Below are positions 57,285 to 64,000 of a stretch of 64,000 bases of DNA, piece after piece. Origin of the DNA: Bacteroidota bacterium (GTDB taxonomy: Bacteria > Bacteroidota > Bacteroidia > Cytophagales > Cyclobacteriaceae); the NCBI GenBank assembly GCA_023417785.1, contig JAEZEH010000137.1, positions 1 through 64,000 on the forward strand, in the 5' to 3' direction. The notes beneath the pieces were generated by a model. The model did no database searches. It worked only from the letters and a program-made list of their open reading frames with translations, and was not told the DNA's origin. Both the position numbers and the translations under genes were made by a program. Positions within the stretch are counted from its first letter, which is position 1. Each line of letters begins with the position of its first letter.

Positions 57285-58073
57285 TTATTGTTCGCCCAAC
57301 ATTTTCTTAATTCCATCAATATCAAAGGCATTGGCCGCGGCCAGCATTTCCTGTTCGTTCGTATAATTAATTCCTTCCCAGACGATCAACGAAGATTGGC
57401 CCATTGGCAGGCTCAGTTTGTATCCGGAGGAATCATCGTATTCGATTATTGCGCGCTGGCCTTTGACCTTCACCTGTTTCCAATTCTGTTCCCCGCCAGT
57501 TTGTTGAGCATAGCCGCCACTGGCCATATACATATTCACAGCTGACATCCAGGCCGAGTTATTGGCGATGGTGGCCTTCAGTTCCTTGTCATCTTTGTAA
57601 TATACACGCTGGATTGTAAGGCCGGCCCAGCCCCATCCTGTTGAGGTCACCTGATCTTGCGCTGCGTCCTTTGGAAGTCCGGAGACACTTTCGGGCAGCG
57701 ATGCCAATACTTTATTTCCGATTTCTAATTCAACGCCCAACATGGCTTGCTGAACGGCATAACGCGCTTCACCATAATTTGACGCTTTAAACGCCGCATC
57801 AGCATCACTAAGATTTTGCTTCACATCGGGCGGGGTCGTGATCAATCCACCACCACCTTTGTTCACGGGCCGCCCCGCGCTGTTTCCGGAATTATTGCCA
57901 TTATTTCCCTGGTCATCTTCGCTGATACCAGCCTCCTCTTTGGCTTTCTTTTCCAGTGCTCTCTCCGCAGCTTGCTCAGCCTTCTGCCTTAATTTTCCGC
58001 CCAGACCCTGACTGTAACCTGCCATGGTTAACCCGAGCAGGGCGAAGGTGATCATCATATAAGTACGTTTCAT
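57285..58073 (-). CDS. Secreted protein, first of a tandem paralog pair
   Basis: The 262-residue protein has a signal peptide (about 1-22) followed by a Lys/Glu/Ala-rich helix (GGKLRQKAEQAAERALEKKA) and an Asn/Gly-rich linker. Its C-terminal 180 residues match the downstream gene block by block: ASNYGEARYAVQQAMLGVEL, VTSTGWGWAGLTIQRVYYKD, VKVKGQRAIIEYDDSSGY, PMGQSSLIVWEGINY and LAAANAFDIDGIKKML. It starts a two-gene unit with a 12-base gap. Function unknown; the family is not one I can name. Confidence 0.8.
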   Translation of the reverse strand: MKRTYMMITFALLGLTMAGYSQGLGGKLRQKAEQAAERALEKKAKEEAGISEDDQGNNGNNSGNSAGRPVNKGGGGLITTPPDVKQNLSDADAAFKASNYGEARYAVQQAMLGVELEIGNKVLASLPESVSGLPKDAAQDQVTSTGWGWAGLTIQRVYYKDDKELKATIANNSAWMSAVNMYMASGGYAQQTGGEQNWKQVKVKGQRAIIEYDDSSGYKLSLPMGQSSLIVWEGINYTNEQEMLAAANAFDIDGIKKMLGEQ

Positions 58074-58363
58074 AGATTAGGAGTTATTGTGCGTAAAATA
58101 CGTGTATTATGTTCGTTCGGTTGCAAAAAACGTGCTGGTTTGCCAGCCTGTGATTGAAAATTCGCCTATCGTGTCCGTTGGATTCTGTTAGAAGTTAAAC
58201 CCAATTCTTATAGAGGGAAAGTTACTAAATCATTCAACACCAAACGATTCCGGGCCATCAAAAAATTTCCTCAGTTACCTGTTTTTCGCCATACAAATTT
58301 TTTCAAACAAATCTGCTGGCATGTTTTGCTATCTTTCACGAAAGTCACTCAAAAAAACAGGTT

Positions 58364-59455
58364 ATGCTAAACAGGAGGAAATTCATGGCTCAGTCTCTGA
58401 CGGGTATTTCGGGGCTGGCATTATCCACGAGCCTGGCCGGGGCAACGCTTTTTCAAAAGAAGAAAATCGGGGTTGCGCTTGTTGGATTAGGTTACTACAG
58501 CACCGATATTCTCGCGCCCGCACTACAGCAAACCGAACATTGCTACCTCGCGGGGATCGTAACTGGCACCCCATCAAAGGCAGAACAATGGCAAAAGCAA
58601 TACAACCTGCCAGAGAAGAATATTTACAACTACAACAATATCGGCGAAGTGGCGAATAACGCAGACATTGATGTGATCTACATTGTTCTGCCGCCATCTA
58701 TGCATGCTGAATACACAATTAAAGCCGCAAATGCCGGAAAGCATGTCTGGTGCGAAAAGCCAATGGCCATGACGGTTCGCGAATGCCAGGACATGATCGA
58801 CGCATGCAACAAAAATAAGGTGAAACTTTCCATCGGGTACCGGATGCAGCACGAACCGAATACGCAAAAGATCATGGGTTTTGCCAAAGAGTTGCCATAT
58901 GGCAAAATCGAAAAGGTAACGGCAGAAGCCGGATACTTCGACCCAAGAAAAGATCATTGGAAACAAAGGAAAGAAATGGGAGGCGGCGCAATGTATGATA
59001 TGGGTGTCTACCCTTTGAACGCAACGCGATACAGCACGGGTTTGGAACCTATCGCGGTCACTGCCAAGGCCTCTACAACGCGTCCTGATATCTATACAGA
59101 GGTTGAAGAAACCATGGAGTTCACACTGGAGTTTCCGCAGGGAATCATTGCGTCATGTGTAACAAGTTTTGGAAAAGGAATGAACAAACTGCAGGTGGAT
59201 TGTAGCAAGGGCTGGTACAAACTAGAGCCGTTCCAGGCCTATAGCGGAATAAAAGGTGTTACCAGTGACGGCATGCAGTTGAGTGCGACGGTACCCAACC
59301 AACAGGCAAAGCAAATGGATAACGATGCGCTAGCCATCATCAACAAGAAGGTGATGCTGGTACCTGGTGAGGAAGGATTAAAAGACATCAGGGTAGTGGA
59401 GGCTGTTTATCGTTCGGTTGAGCAGAATGCACAGGTGAAAATAAGCCAGGGCTAG
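58364..59455 (+). CDS. Gfo/Idh/MocA-family oxidoreductase, exported by Tat
   Basis: The 363-residue protein starts with a twin-arginine-type signal (LNRRKFMAQSLTGISGLALS). The Rossmann nucleotide-binding motif is VALVGLGYYSTDILAPAL (about residues 37-54), with the EKP motif in GKHVWCEKPMAMT (Lys/Pro of the catalytic site) and EMGGGAMYDMGVYPLNATRYS near the active site. Similar to glucose-fructose oxidoreductase-like periplasmic sugar dehydrogenases that keep NADP bound; the sugar substrate is unknown. A lone gene. Confidence 0.92.
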   Translation: MLNRRKFMAQSLTGISGLALSTSLAGATLFQKKKIGVALVGLGYYSTDILAPALQQTEHCYLAGIVTGTPSKAEQWQKQYNLPEKNIYNYNNIGEVANNADIDVIYIVLPPSMHAEYTIKAANAGKHVWCEKPMAMTVRECQDMIDACNKNKVKLSIGYRMQHEPNTQKIMGFAKELPYGKIEKVTAEAGYFDPRKDHWKQRKEMGGGAMYDMGVYPLNATRYSTGLEPIAVTAKASTTRPDIYTEVEETMEFTLEFPQGIIASCVTSFGKGMNKLQVDCSKGWYKLEPFQAYSGIKGVTSDGMQLSATVPNQQAKQMDNDALAIINKKVMLVPGEEGLKDIRVVEAVYRSVEQNAQVKISQG

Positions 59456-59578
59456 TGAGCTACGGCAGGGTTCGCGGCGGTTCCGGCCTGGTTCATTTGT
59501 TGGAAAGCAATCAGAAGGAGAAAAACGAAGTTTTCATCCGGATGAATATATGGAAACCGGGCGTACCGACAAGAAAAA

Positions 59579-60289
59579 TCAGCCGCTTACGCTAAAAACT
59601 ACGCTAATTCTGGAATAATAAACATTGTTCGTCCCCTCGTACATTGAGTCAGTACCGACAACGAGCCAGAGTTCTCCTCTGCTGTTGGTTGACACTACCA
59701 TCGGCGCATAAGAGTACGCGTTGCTTTTGGATACCTGGTTAAACTCGGCAGGAGACGCTGACCCGCCGCCGATGTCGCCAAAATTGAAGAGTGTTTCGCC
59801 CGGGTCGAGATTATCTCCCTTGTCAATGTTCAGGGTATAGAAATTATCCTCGATTACTTTTTTGGGTTCTAATCCTGATCCGCCGGCTTTTAAAACCAGG
59901 GCCTGTCCCGGAGTTGCATTGGTTGCCATGGAAATATCAAAAACCAGGGCGTAATTCGTGTTTGGCCGCAGGTTTTCAACCTTCTTTTTCAAAAACATGA
60001 ACACGTCACCGTTGACATTTTCACAACTTAGCAAAAGGGAATTTTGGCTTTGCAAAGACCCCGGACCGGGTACCAGTTCGACATTCCAGCGGTAAATTGT
60101 ATCCGCCTTTTCGGTTTCGCCTACGGGGTAATCGGTGAACTCAGCTGTCCATCCGTCGAAGCCGTGGCTGAAGTTAAAGTCATGGGTGAAAATCTGTAAA
60201 GATTCGTCAGAATCGGCAGCACATCCCCAACCCAGTAACCCTATTATTCCAACGACACATAAACGCTTCAGGAAATTCATATCATTCAA
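59579..60289 (-). CDS. Hypothetical lipoprotein
   Basis: The 236-residue protein has a lipoprotein signal ending LLGWGC (Cys23, counted from ATG 60289; an internal ATG at 60280 is also possible). The mature part contains a carbohydrate-module-like beta pattern: GFDGWTAEFTDYP, LLLSCENVNGDVFMFLKKKV and RPNTNYALVFDISM. The 'NGDVFMFLKK' and aromatic pattern resemble jelly-roll lipoproteins, but no family is certain. It is divergent from the GAF gene with about 150 bases between. Confidence 0.75.
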   Translation of the reverse strand: MNDMNFLKRLCVVGIIGLLGWGCAADSDESLQIFTHDFNFSHGFDGWTAEFTDYPVGETEKADTIYRWNVELVPGPGSLQSQNSLLLSCENVNGDVFMFLKKKVENLRPNTNYALVFDISMATNATPGQALVLKAGGSGLEPKKVIEDNFYTLNIDKGDNLDPGETLFNFGDIGGGSASPAEFNQVSKSNAYSYAPMVVSTNSRGELWLVVGTDSMYEGTNNVYYSRISVVFSVSG

Positions 60290-60442
60290 TCTAGCTCATA
60301 GACACGAGGTTTGCACATTAGGTTGTAAGCAGGGTGTCTGCAGAATAAATCAGCATTTCAGACTAAAATGTAAACACTTCCGTCTTTTTTGTAAAACCAA
60401 GGCGTGGAAGTCTCGTACGTGTAACTACAATCCCGGAACGCT

Positions 60443-62815
60443 ATGCATGATTCTACCGAAAAATTTCCCTTTGATTCAAAACTGAGCCTTCGGCTGTTAA
60501 TTGAATACTGGGAGAAACATATTCAGCAGAGCAAATTACCGGGTTTTACCCTGGGAGTTCTGGAATATATCAAAAGTGCACCGGAATTAAAAGAACCCAT
60601 CGAGGATGAGCGGATTCTTGAAAAACACCGCCCGTTCATCAATTACCTCATGTCAGCCGTGGTACCTACCGCAAGTGAGTCTAAAGATCTGGTCGCCGCG
60701 ATTTACCCGTTCACCTTTAAGCCCCTTTTCATCACCAGTGCTTTCGAAAGAGAAGTTGACCTTTCCAGCCTGGAAGCGAATGCTAAAGCGAACCTCCCCG
60801 GCGAGAGTATTGCCGTCGGAAAAGTGATCAAAGGTTGTTTAATGATCCTTGAAAGGTTCTACCAGGTAGGGACTTCTTCTGATCGCCCTGTACTCTTTTC
60901 GCTCAGGAATCCCAGGACCGGCCTGGACAAAGTCTACAAGGTTGAAATCAACCATCAGTTTTGCGAGATCATTCCAAAAGGGAAAATTCCGAATATCGAC
61001 AAGCAGGTTATCAAATTCCTGATGGAAAAGACGTATGACCTTGACTTGTGGTTTCAATACATCCGTCCTGAGGATTTCGAGTTTCAGGGATTTATTGTTT
61101 TGCGACTCGTCGACGTCACGGAACAGGAAATGTTATCGTCGATCAAATATGATTTGTTGGAGAAGAACGCAGTGATACGAAAGGAAACGTTTTCAGCAAT
61201 TCAGCATAAACTGCGATCCCTTTTTGGAATAACGGACATTCAGCTGGGGATAGCTTATTTTGACCCGAACAATAATCTGATCCTCAACAGTGAGTCATCC
61301 GACTGCTGGAAGAGTCTGGCAAATAGTCCGTTGCCCGAACGAAACTGTGGCGACTACACAGGTTCAGTTTATGAGAGAAGCTGGATGGAGAAGCGATATG
61401 TTACTATTGAAAACCTCAAGGAATACCCATTTAAGTCGCCGGTAGAAGAAGCCTTGATCGCAAATGGCGTCAATAACATTTTACTCGCACCATTGCTTGA
61501 TGGAGACGAAACTATCGGGATGTTGGAACTTGCTACGCCGGTAGCAGGAAAATTAAACAGTGTAAGTGCGCACAAGGTTGAAAATGTATTGCCAATGTTT
61601 ACCGCAGCGGTTAAGCGGGTGAAAGAGGAAATGGCGACCGAGGTCAGGGCCATAATACAGGAGGAATGCACGGCAATCCATCCAACTGTGCAATGGAAGT
61701 TTTTTGAGGCCGGTGTAAATCTGATGAACAAACGAAGGAAGGGCGAGGATGCTTCTTTCGAAGAAATTGTTTTTAAAGACGTGTATCCGTTGTATGGAAT
61801 GGCTGACGTACGGAACTCATCCGTTGAGCGAAACAACGCGATACAGAATGATCTCCAACAGAATCTGGAGCTCGTGAAGGGTCTTTTGATGCGCATTAAC
61901 GAACAACGTGCACTTCCCCTTCTTGAAGAAGTTATCTTTAAAACAGAAGGACAATTAAAGCGTCTTAAGCGAGGACTGGCGTCAGGCGATGAAAGCAACG
62001 TGCTTGATTTTCTCAAGATGGAAATCGAACCGCTTGTAAGCCATTTTGCCAAGGACGCTGACCTATCACTCGTAGTGCAGGAATACCAAAGTAAGCTGGA
62101 TCCGAATACCGGAGTTGTTTATAAAAGAAGGAAATCTTTTGAAGAAAGCCTTGAGCGGATAAATCAGACAATCACCGCCTGCCTCGACGAGGCCGAAAAG
62201 AGTGCCCAGAAAATGTTTCCGCATTATTTTGAAAAGTATAAGACCGACGGTGTAGAGTATAGCCTATACGTGGGCAGCGAACTTGTCAAGGACCGGAATT
62301 TTGATCCTTTTTACCTGAAGAACTTCCACCTTTGGCAGTTGCTCACGATGGTGGAGGTTCATGAAAAGGTGGAGGCACTCAAACCTGAATTGAAAACGAA
62401 ACTCGACATTACCCAACTGATCCTTGTTCATGATCAGCCCATATCCATCCGGTTCCGATCGGATGAAAAACAATTTGATGTTGATGGAGCGTATGACATT
62501 CGCTATGAGATTATAAAAAAACGGATAGATAAAGCGTTCATAAGGAATTCAAATGAGCGACTTACACAACCGGGTAAAATTGCCATTGTGTACAACCAGG
62601 CAAAGGTGGAAGAAGAGTTTCGGCGATTTTTCCATTACCTGAAGTCCCGCAATCTCGTCCGTGGTGTTGTCGAGGACCTTGAGCTCGAAGAGCTACCCGG
62701 CGCCACAGGACTCAGGGCGCTTCGGTTTGAATTGGGCGGAGATCATACCGTGAGGGAGATTATCCCAAATGACGATATCGTCAGGCGAATTGAAGAAGGA
62801 TTGGCTATCAATTAG
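60443..62815 (+). CDS. Large GAF-domain protein, cytosolic, no output domain
   Basis: The 790-residue protein has no signal or TM segments. An N-terminal helical region (about 1-250) precedes a GAF domain (about 255-400), with IQLGIAYFDPNNNLILNSE and VNNILLAPLLDGDETIGMLELATPV. Helical coiled segments follow, then a C-terminal domain (about 600-790) with DVDGAYDIRYEIIKKRIDKAFI and EEFRRFFHYLKSRNLVRGVVEDLELEEL. No histidine-kinase, GGDEF or HTH motif is seen. I assign only 'GAF protein'; a role in ligand sensing is likely. It overlaps the convergent TMEM175-like gene by four bases. Confidence 0.85.
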   Translation: MHDSTEKFPFDSKLSLRLLIEYWEKHIQQSKLPGFTLGVLEYIKSAPELKEPIEDERILEKHRPFINYLMSAVVPTASESKDLVAAIYPFTFKPLFITSAFEREVDLSSLEANAKANLPGESIAVGKVIKGCLMILERFYQVGTSSDRPVLFSLRNPRTGLDKVYKVEINHQFCEIIPKGKIPNIDKQVIKFLMEKTYDLDLWFQYIRPEDFEFQGFIVLRLVDVTEQEMLSSIKYDLLEKNAVIRKETFSAIQHKLRSLFGITDIQLGIAYFDPNNNLILNSESSDCWKSLANSPLPERNCGDYTGSVYERSWMEKRYVTIENLKEYPFKSPVEEALIANGVNNILLAPLLDGDETIGMLELATPVAGKLNSVSAHKVENVLPMFTAAVKRVKEEMATEVRAIIQEECTAIHPTVQWKFFEAGVNLMNKRRKGEDASFEEIVFKDVYPLYGMADVRNSSVERNNAIQNDLQQNLELVKGLLMRINEQRALPLLEEVIFKTEGQLKRLKRGLASGDESNVLDFLKMEIEPLVSHFAKDADLSLVVQEYQSKLDPNTGVVYKRRKSFEESLERINQTITACLDEAEKSAQKMFPHYFEKYKTDGVEYSLYVGSELVKDRNFDPFYLKNFHLWQLLTMVEVHEKVEALKPELKTKLDITQLILVHDQPISIRFRSDEKQFDVDGAYDIRYEIIKKRIDKAFIRNSNERLTQPGKIAIVYNQAKVEEEFRRFFHYLKSRNLVRGVVEDLELEELPGATGLRALRFELGGDHTVREIIPNDDIVRRIEEGLAIN

Positions 62816-63567
62816 GTTGTCGACTCAGAAATCAGAAGAGACTTTCGTTTTCGGTATGTGAGTTTCCCGTAAATGGTCATAACGATCGGATACAGGAAGT
62901 AAGAAAAGCCTGAATACGTACCCACCCATTTATTGTCGTAGAGGAGTATTGCGAAAGCAGCCGAGATCAATGGAACCGAAGCAAGAAGGAGATTGGCTAT
63001 CATACTCGTGCTCGAATCAAATCGCTCAATAGCATTGAGTTCCAACTCCTCCGATCGTTTCCAGGCATACCAATACATGATTGCAAGGACAATAAATACG
63101 GAGGAGGCGCCGAATCCATAAATGATCATCAAATCAGCGACATTCCCGCCGCGATATAGATCAAGCATTTGTTCCAGCAATATCGATTGATCAAACACGT
63201 ATGCGATAGGAATAAGGATCCCTCTTGCAAGATATTTTAGCGGATAAACGTAAAACAGAACGATCACCAAAAAGATCGTGTTGAGCACCAGCACTGTCGG
63301 ATTCCTGACGCCATACCGATAAAAAAAGACAAAGTGTTGGTACCAGATCAGCATGATAATGGTAATGCAGATCGAAAATGGAATCAGCTCCCAGACGAAT
63401 CGCTTGATTTCATCAAAGTTACTTGGGGGGGATGTGGAAATAAGGAGTAGGGTGATGGCAAGTGCGAAGACGGCATCGCTGAAATTCTCTACGCGCCCGG
63501 GTTCTACGCCCCGGCAACGAAATCCTTCCGAATTGTTTCTGTCAAGGCTTTTGAAAACGTCACGCAT
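62812..63567 (-). CDS. TMEM175-like ion-channel-family membrane protein (DUF1211)
   Basis: The 251-residue protein contains the TMEM175 signature GRVENFSDAVFALAITLLL (about residues 24-42), where the FSDAVFA element forms the pore constriction in prokaryotic relatives. Five or more further TM helices follow (about 60-82, 86-112, 150-172, 190-212, 216-240). Bacterial TMEM175 proteins conduct potassium ions weakly selectively. The C-terminal helices are longer than the minimal six-TM unit. A run of seven G (seven C on the coding strand) lies at 63425-63431. Confidence 0.85.
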   Translation of the reverse strand: MRDVFKSLDRNNSEGFRCRGVEPGRVENFSDAVFALAITLLLISTSPPSNFDEIKRFVWELIPFSICITIIMLIWYQHFVFFYRYGVRNPTVLVLNTIFLVIVLFYVYPLKYLARGILIPIAYVFDQSILLEQMLDLYRGGNVADLMIIYGFGASSVFIVLAIMYWYAWKRSEELELNAIERFDSSTSMIANLLLASVPLISAAFAILLYDNKWVGTYSGFSYFLYPIVMTIYGKLTYRKRKSLLISESTT

Positions 63568-63618
63568 AGCAGGCTGGATTCCACTAAGCTACTACTTGGT
63601 TTTATGAAAATCAAACGC

Positions 63619-64000
63619 TTATTGATTAGATTCGTCCCTGCGGAAAGGCGATGATTGCTGATGGATGCGTATAGCCTTACGAGACAAAATAACGCCAATC
63701 CCCATTGCTATCAACGAACCTGTCCAGATGCCGGCATAAACACCCTTGATTTCCGCAATGAAAAGGAAGTAGTCATACGCGCCGTGGAATAACGCCGGGG
63801 CAATCAGGCCAAGAATGGAGTACATGAGGCCATTGATGAGTGAGAATTTCGCCTTGCCGACATAATATCCCATGATGATACCAAAAACCGCGTGAGCAGG
63901 CACGGCGGTAAACATTCGAAGGACACCAGTCATGAACCCAAATTCATACACATAGACAACGTTTTCAAGCGTAGCGAATCCCATGCTCACCATTACTGCG
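63619..64000 (-). CDS. PrsW-like intramembrane protease family protein, N-terminus cut off by window edge
   Basis: Only the C-terminal 127 or so residues are visible; the frame is open to the right edge, so the true start is outside. The segment has GFATLENVVYVYEFG (the 'GF...EN' motif with the conserved Glu), RMFTAVPAHAVFGIIMGYYVG (R, P, H motif) and FHGAYDYFLF (H and D). This matches PrsW glutamic-type intramembrane proteases, whose first EE pair lies upstream. The last 20 residues are polar and basic. It lies 51 bases upstream of the TMEM175-like gene on the same strand. Confidence 0.8.
   Translation of the reverse strand, partial: AVMVSMGFATLENVVYVYEFGFMTGVLRMFTAVPAHAVFGIIMGYYVGKAKFSLINGLMYSILGLIAPALFHGAYDYFLFIAEIKGVYAGIWTGSLIAMGIGVILSRKAIRIHQQSSPFRRDESNQ

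Noticed and set aside
61369..62052. 227-residue antisense frame inside the GAF gene
   Set aside because: It is the reverse-strand shadow of a well-formed GAF protein; composition is Ser/Arg-rich and without any motif.
1..64000. CRISPR arrays, insertion sequences, prophage or integrase genes, rRNA and tRNA genes
   Set aside because: None was found: no spaced repeats, transposase or integrase motifs, or RNA-gene folds were evident on either strand.

Overview
The window looks like an ordinary chromosomal segment of a Bacteroidota bacterium, most likely of the order Cytophagales. Several points support this: a GldJ-type lipoprotein of the gliding/type IX secretion machinery; a DUF4175 coiled-coil protein next to an RsbW-like ATPase, ybeY and mnmG; many small lipoproteins and signal-peptide proteins; a beta-propeller/Y_Y_Y sensor; THUMP-like and LAB_N proteins; and a textbook Bacteroidota promoter (TTTG, 21 bases, TATATTTG) in front of mfd. 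The base composition is moderate. I see no insertion sequence, prophage, CRISPR array, rRNA or tRNA. The genus is not determined.

Layout. 1-4.8 kb: a truncated solute-binding protein, an ECF sigma factor with a small membrane partner, a divergent DUF6249-like membrane protein and a MacB/FtsX permease. 4.8-8.9 kb: HI0933-type flavoprotein, two-domain LAB_N membrane protein, THUMP-like methyltransferase, redoxin lipoprotein. 8.9-15.6 kb: mfd, gldJ, comF, AhpD-like protein. 15.7-26.6 kb: a long co-directional run of DUF4175, RsbW-like, ybeY, mnmG, methyltransferase, Ig-like lipoprotein and TPR protein. 26.7-34.8 kb: three-domain fasciclin lipoprotein, then marR and a complete beta-oxidation operon (3-hydroxyacyl-CoA dehydrogenase/enoyl-CoA hydratase, thiolase, acyl-CoA dehydrogenase). 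34.9-41.6 kb: small membrane proteins, SugE-like SMR transporter, two thioredoxin-fold proteins, nitronate monooxygenase, VOC protein, recG. 41.7-50.4 kb: propeller sensor, then DinB, DacB, NagZ-like hydrolase, N-formylglutamate amidohydrolase, HutF and GNAT, closely packed. 50.4-64 kb: M20 amidohydrolase, Rieske protein, AlkD-like and DUF763 proteins, MBL hydrolase, a tandem pair of secreted paralogs, Gfo/Idh/MocA oxidoreductase, a lipoprotein, a large GAF protein, TMEM175-like channel and a truncated PrsW-like protein.

The strongest non-genic signal is a pair of identical 16-bp palindromes, TGTTCCACGTGGAACA, at 19866 and 19913. They match the ParB-binding parS consensus; one lies inside the last codons of ybeY and the other between ybeY and mnmG. 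This places the segment in the origin-proximal centromere region. Two AT-rich intergenic regions, at 24.4 kb and 37.5 kb, carry DnaA-box-like sequences and are competing oriC candidates. A second notable signal is an 11-bp inverted repeat between the ECF sigma gene and its divergent neighbour, arranged like two divergent ECF promoters.

No clearly new multi-gene system (defence, secretion or biosynthesis) can be demonstrated. The least understood pieces are the secreted paralog pair at 56.7-58.1 kb, the DUF763 protein with an HhH-like motif beside an AlkD-like protein, and the output-less propeller sensor at 41.7 kb.
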